Source: Flaccisagitta enflata (Eukaryota; Chaetognatha; Sagittoidea; Aphragmophora). From it: DNA of 64,000 nt. The position numbers were made by a program, and so were the translations under genes. The notes under the pieces were generated by a model, which had not been told where the DNA came from, ran no database searches, and saw only the letters and a list, made by a program, of their open reading frames with translations. The stretch lies in contig OZ231126.1 in assembly GCA_965153355.1 (NCBI GenBank), positions 93,744,001-93,808,000 on the forward strand, read 5' to 3'. Below are positions 1 to 11,243 of this stretch, one piece after another. Position 1 is the first letter of the stretch. Each line of letters starts with the position of its first letter.

Positions 1-871
1 AACCAAACTGCAGAATTAAACGTCTTTGTTTCCACAATTTATCGACGGAGAATTGCAGAGATTCAATTTCCCTTTTTTCCATGAAAGGGAGAGAATAAAA
101 GTCCAGAGTTCTTTTCTTTACGAAGGATTTAATGTAAGTGAATCATTCCAAATTTCAGTTAAACAAGAAAACATAAAATAGAAAGAAAAGTTATTACAAA
201 AAGAAAGATTACATTCTTTATCGGCAACAATTGTTATTCTTAGGCGGCATTGGAATAAAGACTGAAATAAAGACGAAGGCCGCCAAACTGAGAAGGCAAC
301 GTGATTCTTACGAAAAGGAGAAATTGAGAATTGACCAGTCAGAAAGGAATTTGACTTTTAAACGGGAGAAAGAATACGTTGAGAAAACTGACGAAGGACA
401 AATTCTTAATACAGTATGAATTATCAAAAGTGCTTTTACAGAGATACAGTTTCTTTTCTCTAAATTGCTAATCGCGTTTTTTATAGCGACCTTGTTCTCA
501 AGAAAAAATCCATATTTCTGCCATCAGCGCCTAAAAAATTGCAATTCAAAATTGCCATACAAGCATTTGAAGTAATTGGCAAACTAGCAAGCAATGCTTT
601 CAAAGTTAAAGACCTGAAAAGCGGCGAAATTTCGTTGCTTAGTGGTGATGTTTTGATCAGAGTTAGAGGTCACACAAAAGCCTCACTTCTTCGCCTTGTC
701 CAGGCAATAGAAGATACTGCTCAATTGAATCAAGCGCGCGCCGACGGCGCCGTCACCCGGTCTCGTACAGCCCGCGACGCCCTCATCAAACTCAATGACA
801 AATCACTCAAATTTTACGAAAGTTTTGGCGTTGGTCGTCGTGAAAGGGCAAAGACATTCACAAACTCTTAG
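1..871 (+). CDS. 3' end of an unidentified spliced gene (partial)
   Basis: No family recognised. The last exon is most simply 503-871, after the acceptor ttgttctcaag. It joins in phase 0 to an exon ending at 413 (donor gtatga). The upstream exon begins at the acceptor near 243 or possibly 260. An earlier open stretch, roughly 60-133, ends at a good donor (gtaagtg), but its phase fits only the 261 start, so the 5' structure is unresolved. The middle exon encodes a highly charged, probably coiled-coil segment (motif KLRRQRDSYEKEKLRIDQ). The last exon encodes about 122 residues rich in A, K and R, helical in character, with no Cys pairs or membrane segment, ending in TFTNS and a TAG stop. AATAAA-like sequence lies about 110 bases downstream. 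The gene starts outside the window and converges on the - strand frame ending at 1058. Confidence 0.45.
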
Positions 872-1057
872 TGACAATCAGTTTTATCACTTTGTATAGA
901 ATGTTCACCGCCGTCACTTAAAAGTGTTTATTTTTTTTTTGTTTGTTTTTTTTGTTAAAAATGCCAGGGAAGCTAGATAGAAATAAAAACAAACTGTCCT
1001 TTCCTCATTTATGCTTCAAGATAAAGAACCCGAACAGCTGTTTTTAACCCTAGCTAA

Positions 1058-1468
1058 TTAAAGATTTTCATAAATACGTGACTCAGCCGCTCGGGCCGCC
1101 CTAGCGGCGATTTCCCTCATGCAAATTATTTCATTATCTGTTAAATTCCTTGGAACTCTGACACGGCCCCCAGCTTGATTGCCCTCTTGTTGTCCTGCCA
1201 GCGCTTCCACTATTTCTGCATTTGCCTGTGGGGCCGCTATTAATCCACGGCTTTGCAAAAATGCACGCACTTGTGCAAAGTTGTGGCGGACTAGCATTAC
1301 CACAGTCAGAAGAAATACGATAGCGCCGGCAGTTGACGAGGTGGCAATCTCCCACAGATGGGAATCTGTGGTGCCGCTCGTGGGACCATGGTCCTTGCCT
1401 CCAAGACAAACAACTTCCTCTTTCATTCTTTCCCATGCGGTTGAGTTACGTAGAAAAGTATGAGGCAT
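1058..1468 (-). CDS. Small single-pass membrane protein, unidentified
   Basis: A 136-codon open frame from ATG at 1468 to TAA at 1058. The N-terminal 47 residues are polar (start MPHTFLRNSTAWERMK). A single hydrophobic segment follows at about residues 48-66 (AGAIVFLLTVVMLV), then a basic juxtamembrane RHNF and an Ala/Arg-rich tail ending AARAAESRIYENL. There is no signal peptide, so a type III or tail-out orientation is possible. Upstream exons may exist: several AG dinucleotides precede the ATG, none with a strong pyrimidine tract. It lies downstream of, and on the same strand as, the exons at 2297-1728 and could be a separate gene or an alternative 3' exon. No homologue recognised. Base composition is higher in GC than the flanks, which supports real coding. 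Confidence 0.45.
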   Translation of the reverse strand: MPHTFLRNSTAWERMKEEVVCLGGKDHGPTSGTTDSHLWEIATSSTAGAIVFLLTVVMLVRHNFAQVRAFLQSRGLIAAPQANAEIVEALAGQQEGNQAGGRVRVPRNLTDNEIICMREIAARAARAAESRIYENL

Positions 1469-1727
1469 TGTTCTCAGGTCCAAAGATCAAAAAAATTTTT
1501 AAACTTGAAGAATGAATGAGGCAATTTCCTTTATTTTAAACGTCAACCATACAGATCACCAAGAAATCTAAAAGATAGAAAATGGTATAGACAAAATTAA
1601 AAGTTTGAAATAAATTTCTGGCATGACCATAAAGAATATGATATTTACAGGGTTAAATTCCCATCATTATTCTAAACGTCCACAATGTAATTCCTAACCT
1701 GCTTGATAATTTCTACGTAAACACAAT

Positions 1728-2297
1728 TTAAGTGCAATTTTCCACGTCTGACATCTCGTCTTTGTTTTCTTTCCGCAGTTCATTGACGCGATTTTTCATT
1801 TCCCGAATCTGACTTGGTTTCCCCTTCCGTGCAACGTGATCGAAGATTTTGAAGCTGAGTTTTGAGAGTAGAACCAATGACGTAATGTGGATAAGATTAC
1901 AAATCATGAGGTAAAATTTACTTCCCGTTGATTCTTTTTATTCTCCACTCTCAATATATTTTGATTGGTTATGCCAGAGTCTTTTTTTGTACAAATATGA
2001 TGTCAACTATGGGCTATAGCATAGTTCTCACCTCACACTTGTTGCATGTCAAATTCGATGGATGATCGAGGAATCTGTCCTTCGTAAACGGAATCTCTTG
2101 CCACTTTTCTTTTCATTGTTGATTTAAGACCAGAAAATCTTTGTGCGATGCGTGTCCATTCATCAATCCGTTTGACAAGATTGATCAGTTTCTTTTGATA
2201 AGTGGCGATGCCTATGTCATATCTAGCAATGATATGTATCAAATGATTGTATTGGACACTTTTGCCGAGGACATGTGAGATTTTTGATACTTTTAGT
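1728..2297 (-). CDS. Last two exons of an unidentified helical protein (partial)
   Basis: Two exons fit exactly in phase. Exon 2297-2037 (261 nt) follows the acceptor tttttcatcatatccag and ends at the donor gtgagg in phase 2. Exon 1854-1728 follows the acceptor ctctcaaaactcag and ends at TAA. Together they encode about 128 residues, strongly helical and basic, with motifs LINLVKRIDEWTRIAQRFSG and IREMKNRVNELRKENKDEM and a C-terminus DVENCT. The last segment looks like a short coiled coil. There is no signal peptide or membrane segment in the visible part, and the 5' exons lie upstream, not identified. No family recognised. The reading frames, splice sites and phase agreement are seen directly; the gene model is inferred. 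Confidence 0.5.
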
Positions 2298-2314
2298 CTG
2301 GATATGATGAAAAA

Positions 2315-2591
2315 CTAGTCAAGCCCCTTATTTCTAAAACTAAGCCCGGGGCTTGATGCAAGCCCCGTTTTTTTTAAGTAAGACAAATTTCTAAGCTGCC
2401 AAAGTTTCCAAATGGAAATGGTGACAATGCGTCAAAGAGTAAATGAGTCTATGTTAAGGCGGGAGAAAGATGCAGAGGAGAGTAAAGTGAATTGAAATTG
2501 CTGATGCAAAGAACAACCTATTTGAACCGTTCTTTCTTTCTTAATATTTGAAACTAAGTTCAATTGTTGGTGTAGCAAACAGGCACACAGT

Positions 2592-2644
<53 letters not shown>

Positions 2645-3000
2645 ACAAACATCTTGAGTGCTGAGGCAACAAAATACACAAACATTTATTTAAGTTGAGT
2701 ATATACACATGCACATGCAAACACATTCATGCACACGCGGCACACACGCGCACACACACACACACACACACACACAAAAAAACTCATACACACTCACACA
2801 CTTAAAAAAACTAAGCTCAAGTACTGAAGGAGCCATTTACTCTACTCTCACCAACTCTAATAGCTATGTCTGCATTGACACTGATTCAGTTCTCTAATAG
2901 GAAACTTTTTCAACCTGTAAATTCCTCATACATTAAAATGAGCCTCTTAGAAGGAAAACCGGGGCTTGCATGATTTATTTGGGGGCTTAGCAATTTTTTT
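2315..3000. repeat. Repeat with inverted GGGGCTTGCAT-type ends
   Basis: Near 2330-2375 the sequence reads aagcccggggcttgatgc and caagcccc, and near 2955-3000 the inverse ggggcttgcat and gggggcttagc, so a roughly 650-bp segment has inverted ends. Related gggctt motifs continue to 3175. Between them are AC microsatellites at 2594-2646 and 2740-2776. No open reading frame of its own. This is possibly a small non-autonomous transposon; no target-site duplication could be read. Confidence 0.3.
2594..2646. repeat. (CA)n microsatellite
   Basis: About 25 nearly uninterrupted CA dinucleotides. A second AC tract lies at 2740-2776. Open frames across them are simple-repeat translations. Confidence 0.95.
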
Positions 3001-3199
3001 TGCGGGCTTCGCTATTTTATCTTTGCAACTACATAATTATAACCTAAGGTCTGACTCTGAAAGTAACAACGGACCCTTTAGGAATTCTTTGAAACAGAAT
3101 TCAGATGGTCATGGTAGCTCAATCAGGCGGGCTTGATGGGGCTGAAGCAATAACGTTCGGGGCTGGGCTTGGCGCACAATGTAACTTTCATGGCCAAGG

Positions 3200-3430
3200 C
3201 GGATTTTTCTCTTACTCTTACTCTTTTGTTACTTTACTGTAATTCCAGTAAATGACCCACAATTTACTTACTTTCAGTAATTTACTTTCTTACTCTCTTA
3301 CTCTGTTACTCTTTTACTTTCTTACTCTCTTACTTTCTTACTTTTTACCTCCTCCATAAATGGCTTTCATGCTTTCTTACTTTCTTACTCCTTTACTCAG
3401 TTACTTTCATTAGGGTAAATTACTTTATTT
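3200..3430. repeat. TTACT-rich simple tract
   Basis: Irregular tandem of cttactcttactcttt-type units with a 5-6 base period. Low complexity, no coding potential. Confidence 0.8.
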
Positions 3431-3534
3431 ATTGCTTTACTTTACCCAATCATCGGTAAAAGTCGCTATGCCGATAGTAAGTTTCCAAGTTCTTACTTTT
3501 TTACCTTGTTAAATATGTCATTTTTCAGTAAATG

Positions 3535-3705
3535 AAAAAATCCTCTCCTTCAAAATTCCTCTCCAAAGTTCCTCTCCTCAAAATTCCTCCTATCCAAATT
3601 TCCTCTCCTCCAAAATTCCTCTTCTCCAAAATTCCCCAGTAAATAAAAAATTCCTTTCCTTGAAAATTCCTCTCCTCAAAAAATCCTCTCATCCAAAATA
3701 CTTAG
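3535..3705. repeat. Minisatellite, unit like aaattcctctcctcc
   Basis: About ten degenerate copies of a 15-18 base unit (aattcctctcctccaa) in tandem, with no surrounding coding sequence. Confidence 0.85.
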
Positions 3706-3802
3706 ACAGAAGTGAAGAGGAAAATTCCCCCCTGGCCACAATTATACTACAAAGTTACAATGTGTGGCGATAATCATATTACAATTCATACAGTGTTAGA
3801 CT

Positions 3803-4036
3803 AAACAAGGCCAACACCTTACAGTCGTGTGCGGTTGTTAAGACCATTGGACCAAAAGACTAAAAGACTTAAAGACCAAAAGACCAAGAGACTAAGTGTA
3901 AAACTTAAATTAACTTTAAATAACTTAAAATGACTTAAAATGGCGTAAAACAATGAAAAAAAGGTAAGCGTTATCGATCGACCAACCGACAGACGGAAAG
4001 AGTAGGTTGTAGAGTCGCGTGCACACGACTAAAAAA
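3803..4036 (+). repeat. Module A dispersed repeat, copy 1
   Basis: Begins aaacaaggccaacacctta, carries an internal aaatgacttaaaatg tract, then a gacc/gacgga-rich tract, then gtagagtcgcgtgcac and ends cgactaaaaaa. The same ordered blocks recur many times in the window on both strands, which defines the family. No coding capacity. Confidence 0.8.
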
Positions 4037-4099
4037 GTCCCTCTGAAAGATTATCATAGAAATGGGAAATGATGACTTTTGGCCATATCTTACAGTAAA

Positions 4100-4322
4100 A
4101 CAACTGACGCGGGGTCAAGATATCGTAGCGGATGGGTGGGCAAGGGCATACAATCCACATCCTCTCCCACCCCATGCTCACTCCCATAAATAGACAACCC
4201 TAACAGCAGCATCATAAATGCGAGTTTTCACACTTTTCGACTCGATGGTTATGGACCATCAGACCGACGGACCAACGGACCGACGGACCGAGAGCGCGAA
4301 GCCGCGTGACCACAGCTAAAAA
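4100..4322 (+). repeat. Module A repeat, divergent copy 2
   Basis: Variant start ctgacgcggggtcaagatat, then gggtgggcaagggcat, then a tract of gaccgacggaccaacgg units, ending gccgcgtgaccacagctaaa. The same variant start is used by the copy at 17561. The end palindrome is degraded here. Confidence 0.65.
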
Positions 4323-4374
4323 GTCCTAGTACAAAGGGTGAAATTGGTGTTGTCAAAACAATTTTGTTTCAATA

Positions 4375-4500
4375 CAGTGGAGCATGGTTACAGCGCACAC
4401 GCTCCTTGGGCATGACCGTCTGTAAGGTATAGAATTTGCTGTCCCATAGAGGTTTTGTCAATTTTTTTCTGTATTGGCAATATAGCAGCTTCGCTATGAT
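4375..4500 (+). mobile_element. Pogo/Tigger-like terminal sequence
   Basis: TA followed by CAGTGGAGCATGGTTACAG. The start CAGTGG after TA resembles termini of pogo-type Tc1/mariner elements. Similar ends occur at 47855 (CAGTGGAGCACC) and, inverted, at 46164. Shared internal text includes ttggcaatatagcagcttcgc. Only the left end is clear, so the right limit is approximate. Confidence 0.45.
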
Positions 4501-4621
4501 GAACCCTAATAATAATATGCATCATACAAATGTATTTGCCAATGGCAATTCCTCCATTACTACGCAAAGTAATTGTTACTGTGGGGCTAAACTGTTCAAT
4601 TATCAAAACTCTTTTATTTTG

Positions 4622-4790
4622 ACATACCGAGCAATTGGTCCAACATTCCAATCTCACGACATGTCCCCATCCATGACTCGGAGTTGCCGCCACAATTTCC
4701 CAATATCTCGCGATTATCGCAATCACAACGAAATGAGTATGCATTATTGTTTCTGTGGGCGATTGGAAATCGATTTTTTTTTTTAAATTC
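4622..4790. repeat. Segment duplicated at 6440-6560
   Basis: The text from ccgagcaattggtccaacat to the cattattgtttctgtgggcg region matches 6440-6550 (ccgagcaattagtccaacat, cattattgttttggtgtgcg) in the same orientation. It is followed by a long T-rich run (4776-4840). Probably two copies of one dispersed repeat. Confidence 0.55.
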
Positions 4791-4986
4791 ACAATTGTTT
4801 TTTTTTGTTTCTGTTTTTGTTTTTGTTTTTTTTTTTTTTTGCAATAATCGACGTCGTTAAGTCGTTTGAGTTTTTTTCTTTGTCTTCGTAATCTGAACAG
4901 AAATAATCCAACAAATATTGTTTCATACTTCAAAACATCAACAATAGCATGGAAAATCCAGGATGAAATAAAAGGCATTCTTCCAA

Positions 4987-6063
4987 TCAGTAACATGAGA
5001 TCAGAGCCCGCCTCAGTTGCCAAGCTTCCGAATTCAACTTTATCAACACCGGCTGTATTCTATCGGCGTAAGAACTAAGTCTTCTTAGACTCATGTTCAA
5101 GTCGTCTAGAGTCTGTTTCAATGTCCTTGCTGCAGTTGAAATTTGATAATTTGGGGTTCCGGTAGTCGTTGTAACCGAGTCTGTGTTCAATGGGGTTTCC
5201 TCGGGAGAACTCGTTCCATCAGAAGCCTCTGAATTGATCATACTTTCCACGCCTCGCTCGTCTTTGGTATTGCACAGGTCCTCTTGGCAGAAGCATTCCG
5301 TGGTAGCTGAAAGAGATGATGAATAAGATCGGCCATAATTAGATGCAATCCTTATTGTAGAATTTACAAACGGAGGTGGTTAGGTTAATTTGTAAGCGGT
5401 TCTTTCAACGCTCTTGCCCAACAGCAAGAGAATATGGTTGTCCTATTCTTTCCCCATTATGATTTCAAATGATCTCCCAATACGCCAAAGAGTGAAAACG
5501 AGGAAAAGTATGTACAATTTGTCCGTGAATTGACGGAAATGACATTGACTTACCGGTGCTCCACCTATCTGTATTTGAACCTCTGTAGGTTGTTTTTTGA
5601 CATCCAAGTATTGAAGAATTACTGCATCCCAAGAGATGAACCGAAAAAGAATCCCGAACAGGTGCACTCACTTTGTTGGAGCTATTGACACATTTGTTCT
5701 GAAAGGGAAAGTTGCATCGAGTTGAAATAAGCAAAACAAATTCCACTTTCAAACAATTGTCAACTGAATGTAAAATAATGACCCAGCGCGCTATGCACCA
5801 TTTAGGATACGAAGCTGCTAATTTTCTTGAAAGAGCAACAAAATCCATACTGATCTAATGTTGGAGAAACAACTTAAACATCAACTGGAACATCAACGGG
5901 CTAAATAACGGGCAAACCCTCTTGCGTGTAACTAGAAAAATATTGAAAAGCGCTTCATCTCATACATATTTACCTGATCCATGTTACATTTCTGCTTAGC
6001 ACATGAGCTGGTGTTAACTTTGACCATATTCACAGTAGACCATGGGATACGATTCAACTCTAC
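4987..6063 (-). CDS. Ly6/uPAR-like three-finger protein, 3' exons (partial)
   Basis: Three exons fit in phase on the - strand: 6063-5974 (30 codons, acceptor tcatttcag, donor gtaaat), 5698-5554 (acceptor tttcag, donor gtaagtc, phase 1) and 5306-4987 (acceptor ctctttcag, TGA stop). Visible cysteines: CAKQKC, NKCVN, LGCSNSS, LGCQ, then ECFCQEDLCN. A closing Cx1-3CxxxDLCN block is the hallmark of Ly6/uPAR (three-finger) domains, which are usually secreted or cell-surface proteins of animals. After it come a Ser/Thr/Glu-rich stretch and a helical tail (TLKQTLDDLNMSLRRLSSYA) without an obvious GPI signal. An overlapping other-frame segment just downstream encodes hydrophobic residues (IFVGLFLF) and could be an alternative membrane-anchored end. 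The exon with the signal peptide was not found upstream. Family assignment rests mainly on the DLCN block. Confidence 0.5.
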
Positions 6064-6131
6064 CTGAAATGATGGACAAAAGCAAATCACGTGAGATTTT
6101 AGAAGAATCACCCCGTCTGCTTATCAAAATA

Positions 6132-6240
6132 CAGCCGAACCTCGGCATAATGGTGTTAATAGGACTAGATATTTTTGACCATTAAAGGGAAGGACTGTTA
6201 TCAAGAAACTCAACAATTTCTATTTAATCATCATAGTTTA
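6132..6240 (+). mobile_element. Pogo-like terminal sequence, second type
   Basis: TA followed by CAGCCGAACCTCGGCATAAT, a layout (CAG..GAACCTCG) typical of pogo/Tigger ends. The partner end was not located. Confidence 0.3.
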
Positions 6241-6689
6241 GAAAAAGATATGCAATAAAGAAATTTGAATGCTTTCCTTGCAAGCAATTCTTTTTAAGAT
6301 ATTCTTAATCACTAAGCGTTTTCAAATTATTCTATTTCATCATCAATTGAAACAATTTCCCTGTAATGCAGGGGAAGTTATTTGTAGGGCCCTTAGAATT
6401 TGACCTAAAAAGTGGGTCACAGTTTAAGCAAAATACTCTCTCACCGAGCAATTAGTCCAACATTCCAACGCTGTTGAAATCCATGTAAGACAGAGGATAA
6501 CCACAACCACAACGAAAAAGCGTTCCATTATTGTTTTGGTGTGCGATTGAATATCGAGAAACAATTGAATACCGAGAAACGATTCTCAATTTGGTTTTAA
6601 GATTAAATGTGAGAAAAATCAAAACTTCTCTGCCACTTTTGTGCAACTAGAAGTATTCTGCTTCCATCCCCGTTTTTATACAAAAGACC

Positions 6690-6780
6690 AGAGACGGTGA
6701 GTGTTCTCTCCTCACCTAACCTCACCTCACTCCACCTCACCGCACCTCACTCCACCTCACCTCACCCCACCCCACCCCAA
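6690..6780. repeat. (CTCAC)n-rich tract
   Basis: Tandem cctcacctcactccac units of 5-10 bases, low complexity. Confidence 0.8.
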
Positions 6781-6957
6781 GTACCAGGGAGTGAGCAGGA
6801 TATACGAAGAGGAACGAGAAAGAAGGAAAAGGCCAATTCTGTGATGATGTTGGAAAATCAAATAGAGAAACGCGCAAAAACATCCTCTTTGCAATACAAT
6901 TGCGTCATTCATATTTTGAGCTAATATTGGTGGAACTGCGCGATTTGCATTTGATAT

Positions 6958-7115
6958 ACTACAGACATACAATAGATTTACTTAACTATAGATGTAATCA
7001 ATGGACATACTATAGATGTACTCAATGGACATACTAAAGATGTACTCAATGGACATACTAAAGATGTACTCAATGGACATACTAAAGATGTGATCAACGG
7101 ACATATAATAGATAT
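6958..7115. repeat. 24-25 bp minisatellite
   Basis: Five to six copies of a unit like atgtactcaatggacatact, the inner copies nearly identical (actaaag or actatag variants), ending at 7115. Confidence 0.85.
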
Positions 7116-7409
7116 ACTTCGGCTTCCAAGAGAGTGGATACATCATATTTCATTGGCCCAAATTCAGATTCAACTTAGTTTTGAAATTTTTGGTCTGTTT
7201 TGATCTTTCCGTTAGTCTTTTTCTCGCAATACGAGACTGATAAAAATTCCAAATCTTTACTTGTCCATTTTATTTCTAAGACAGTCCACAGCCTGTAAAC
7301 TGGATACACTCTCTCTTTCTTCCTCTCTTTTTCCTTGGATAATTGGACAATGCATGCAATACAATACCTATATTTAAAATGATGATGTTCATGTTTTTGG
7401 TGTGCTTCG

Positions 7410-7590
7410 TTTTAGTCGCGTGCATGCTCTGTCCGTCTGTCGGTCGGTCCGTCCGTCCGTAACACTTTGCTTTTTTGGCGCATACGGGCAATTTTGGAGT
7501 TACTGCTCCTGTCCAACAGCTCAGTTGGTCTATTTCTTCACAGCCCCTGCCCACCCGCACGCGACTTGTGTCACGGTATGGCCTTGTTCA
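7410..7590 (-). repeat. Module A repeat, copy 3
   Basis: Inverse orientation: tttagtcgcgtgcatg, then gtccgtctgtcggtcgg, then cccgcacgcgacttgt and ending ggccttgttc. No coding capacity. Confidence 0.75.
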
Positions 7591-7599
7591 AGTCCTTAT

Positions 7600-8046
7600 G
7601 TTACAGTGCACAGAACAGTAAATTTGAAAATTTAATGTGAGTTCTTAATCTCTCTCTGAATGCATAAATTATTTTTAAGAACATGGCCCCTTTCTTATAT
7701 GTCTTTAGAACAGAATGTTTTGAAATGCAATTTTAAATCAGGAATTAGGAACACAAGATAATCAGAAATGGAGGTTAATTTTCTTTTTTTCTTTCAATAT
7801 TTCCAACTGGTTTTGAACACATAAATGATTCTCAATGCAAATAGATAAATAATTTGTATTAAAGATATGATTTCTTTTTAAAGAATTGTGAATTCATCAT
7901 TTTATTTTCTTTTTAGAATATGATTTGACCGTGAAAATTGCCTCTTCGTGTGCACCTTGACTTATTGATTCAGTGGATGACCATATTTTTTATCTGAAAC
8001 TTTACTAATATAGGCGGCTAATCGCCATAGGAAAAAAGTCGTAAAT
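7600..8046. other. Non-coding stretch
   Basis: AT-rich, many stops in all frames, no repeat structure noticed. Confidence 0.6.

Positions 8047-8048
<2 letters not shown>

Positions 8049-8117
<69 letters not shown>
8049..8117. repeat. (GA)n microsatellite
   Basis: About 34 uninterrupted AG dinucleotides. Confidence 0.97.
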
Positions 8118-8121
<4 letters not shown>

Positions 8122-8446
8122 CCACTTGTTCATCTTTAAAAACCATTAGCAAGCAGGGCAAAATGGATGTGACATGAGAGCTAGCGTCGTAAAAGTTAGA
8201 GTCAATGAGCTTGTCTTTTTTGTTTCGTGGGGCTCAAAATTAGGATCAATAGAAATTATTGATCTTTGGGAATAATGCAAAAATTGCAAAAAAAAATGCA
8301 AAAAAATTCAAAAAATCATAAATCGAAAACTGTTGATCACACAGAATTCTGCCTGGCGCCATCTGAAAGAGAAAAATTAGTTCTTTCATAGCTGTTACTT
8401 TCAGCCTCAAAAAATGACCAACTTGCTCAAACGCCCCATAAGAAAT

Positions 8447-8938
8447 AGTCGCAAAAGCGTTAGATGGTCAGCGGTACCCGTTGCCCCTATGTGAGTGTAT
8501 GAAGGTGTAAGGTGGTGCAGCGGCCCCGAAGGAGCCGATGACCTATGCTGTTTTTATTTGAGCCTGGAGGCTGGAATTGGGGCCTTGAAGCTGGGATTTG
8601 AGCCTGGAGGTGGGGATTTGAGCCACATAGCTGGGATATGAGCCTTGAGACTGAGATTTGAGCCTCAAGGTTGAGATTTGGGCATCAAGGTTGGGATTTG
8701 GGCCTCAAGGCTGGGAATTGGGCCTCAAGGCTGGGAATTGGGCCTCAAGGCTGGGATTTGGGCCTCAAGGCTGGGATTTGGGCCTCAAAGCTTGGATTTG
8801 GGCCTCGGGGCTGGGAATTGGGCCTAGTAGCTGATTTTGGGCGTGAAGGCCAGGGGGGGGTACGGAGGAGGAGAAGAAGGAGAAATTTCTCCTGTGTGAA
8901 AGCATAGGTCATCGGCCCCTTCGGGGCCGCTGCCCAAA
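8447..8938. repeat. Module B repeat enclosing a 20-bp minisatellite
   Basis: Left part: gtcgcaaaagcgttagatgg, tcagcggtaccc, then cagcggccccgaaggagc and cgatgacctatgc. Middle (8565-8840): about 13 copies of a 20-base unit like ggcctcaaggctgggatttg. Right part is the inverse of the left: gcataggtcatcggcccctt then cggggccgctgccc. The end block contains GGCCCCTTCGGGGCC, a perfect stem with a TTCG loop. Similar blocks recur at 13.9, 14.7-15.3, 48.1-48.7 and 60.4 kb. The 78-residue open frame across the minisatellite is not a gene. Confidence 0.75.
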
Positions 8939-9341
8939 AGGGAAATCCAAAAAGCTCTGCAGGTCTCAAAAAGCCAAACTTCGTTTCTTCGACTTTTTTC
9001 CAAATTACTTCACTTTGTCCCAACTCATGAAATGCACCCCAAATACAATGTCTGTTGCACTTACATCCAGATGAGGATTTAGACAGTTCTTTTGAGGACA
9101 GATAAAGTTGCGCCCAAGGCCTCAAAATAGGGCGTTCTAAATGTCAAGATGAAAGGAACGGAGAGAAGAGAATCTGTTATTCCTTAAAGTTACATTATTT
9201 CCCTATTGTTATCGAATCTCGTATTTTTTCTTTTTCTTTGCTGTAGGCTACAAGTGGAGTCCTTTTTTGCGGCTCAAATCGTTTGGGGAAAATCTGACAT
9301 CAATCGCCAAAGGCACAAACACCGGGAATACACATAACATC

Positions 9342-9343
<2 letters not shown>

Positions 9344-9381
<38 letters not shown>

Positions 9382-9435
9382 AGAGAAAGAGAAAGAGAAA
9401 GAGAAAGAGAAAGAGAGAGAGATAGAGAAAGAGAG
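9344..9435. repeat. GA and GAAA microsatellite
   Basis: A (GA)n run followed by (GAAA/GAGAAA)n, then irregular acagacagaca units to about 9600. Confidence 0.95.
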
Positions 9436-9660
9436 CTCGGTAACACAGACAGACACTGAGACACTGAGACACGTATACAGAGCAACTTAGGATGACACCT
9501 ATAGACAATCACACAGACAGACAGGCAAACAAACAAGCATAATGACAGATAAACAGTCATAATGACAGACAGTAAAAAATGACAGACAAACAGTTACATA
9601 GGCAAGAAAACAGAAAGTAAGACAGAGAGAATGGATTCCTACTTTCTTCATTGAAAAATG

Positions 9661-9910
9661 TTTTTAGTCGCATGCACGGGACTATATGACCCGCTCTGAC
9701 CGTCTTTCTGTCAGTCCCTCCATCCATCCGTAACACTTTGCTTTTTCTTTCGTTTGACGTCATTTTAAGTCATTTTAAGTCACTTTAAGCTATTTTGATT
9801 TAAAGTCAATTTACATCTAGTCTCTCAGCCCTTTGGTCTTTTAGTCTTTTAGTCTTTGGGTCTTGTGGTCTTTACAACCGCACGCGATTGTAAGGTGTTG
9901 GCCTTGTTTT
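9661..9910 (-). repeat. Module A repeat, copy 4
   Basis: tttttagtcgcatgcacggg, then ccctccatccatccgtaac, an aagtcattttaagtcac tract, a tcttttagtcttttagtc tract, and ending cgcacgcgattgtaaggtg and ggccttgtttt. Colinear with copy 1 in reverse. Confidence 0.8.
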
Positions 9911-10493
9911 AAGTGCAGCCAGTGGTCTAGAATCACGAATTGGCGCTCATTCAAGTTTTCCTCTGGTCATTATTCATTTTCACTTAAAGTTTCTTTCTTT
10001 CATGAGACGGATTTAAGATGCATTTAATGATGATCTCGTCCGAATTTTTTGACTTACTCAATAGTTATTGGTTATTCAGATATAGATATCAGGCGCGTGT
10101 CCATGGCTGAAATACGAACCATTAGTACCCATGGGCCATGGCGCTTTACCGATCTGATAACTGCGATAGCCCCTGCCCAACTGGCAAAAATGTCGGCCCT
10201 CTCCCTTTTGCACGCGACTAAGGTTGCTAATCATCCGACCTTGGTTAAAAAGGGGAGAATGGGGAGGGGGGGGGGGTGGATTGTTGTTAAGAAGCTATGC
10301 TGATTAACTGAATGACAAAGCAGAAAGATAATCATCTCCATTGTACCAAGGATTATTTTGATTTGCTTGAAGGAGAGCGCGAAGTGCTTTTTTTTTCTTT
10401 GCAATTCCTATCAGTAAGATTACATATATGAGGATCATAATGAATACACTCTGTATTTTGTTTATAACAACATCAGCCTCAGATTTAGCAAGT

Positions 10494-10701
10494 CAAGGCC
10501 GGATAAACGGCTAACCAGTCACATGCGGGTGGGCAAGGGCTGTATTTGAGGCCACTTGATCATTTGGGTAGTAGCAGTAGTAGCAGGCCAAAGACCACAA
10601 AAATAAAACAAAAGAGTTAAGTGTGATGGACGCACCAAAGGACTGATGGACAGACAGACCGACAAAGTGGGGTGAAGAGTAGCATAGCACACAACTAAAA
10701 A
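10494..10701 (+). repeat. Module A repeat, copy 5 (long-head variant)
   Basis: aaggccggataaacggcta, cacatgcgggtgggcaagg, ttgaggccacttgatcattt, aaagaccacaaaaataaaac, gatggacagacagaccgac, and ending gcacacaactaaaaa. The end palindrome is eroded. A partial inverse copy with gcacgcgactaag precedes it near 10160-10225. Confidence 0.7.
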
Positions 10702-11167
10702 TATGAACATACTCAGGCTCAGATCTTAGTATGAAAATACATTTGATAACCTCTGATATAGTTTTTTTTAATCACTTAATAGATGTGAAAAAAGAGCTAT
10801 TCAACCGATACACTTTGACAAGATATTTTTGTATCTTTGACATACTTTTATTTTATAACTTATAAGTGAATATTCTTGTATAGATTGAAAATGAAATAGT
10901 CTTTTTCAGTCAACAATCAAATAGAACAAAAAGATTTCAATATCACAAAAAATAAGAACAGATTAGAAATACTTGAGTTAAGAATTGACTTGAATATAAA
11001 AACCTTGAGCCTCTCCTCATAAAGCAGTGTTCTTATAAAATATTTTAAGTGTAACCCAAGGGATGACTTTGATGATGGACTCGATAAGCAGTCGAGGCAA
11101 TAACTCCAACGCGATGTGTTGTCAATTTCCTCAGCCTCAAAGGTGAGAGAGTTTTTAGGGGAAAGTT

Positions 11168-11199
11168 GAGAGAGAATGAGAGAGAGAGATGGAGAGAGC

Positions 11200-11243
<44 letters not shown>

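Noticed and set aside
3803-4036. Calling module A a Helitron
   Set aside because: The palindrome abuts CTAAAAA as in a Helitron 3' end, but there is no TC start, no A/T target evidence and no Rep/Helicase, so only the resemblance is reported.
6958-7115. CRISPR-like array
   Set aside because: Units are contiguous with no distinct spacers, and the genome is eukaryotic: a plain minisatellite.
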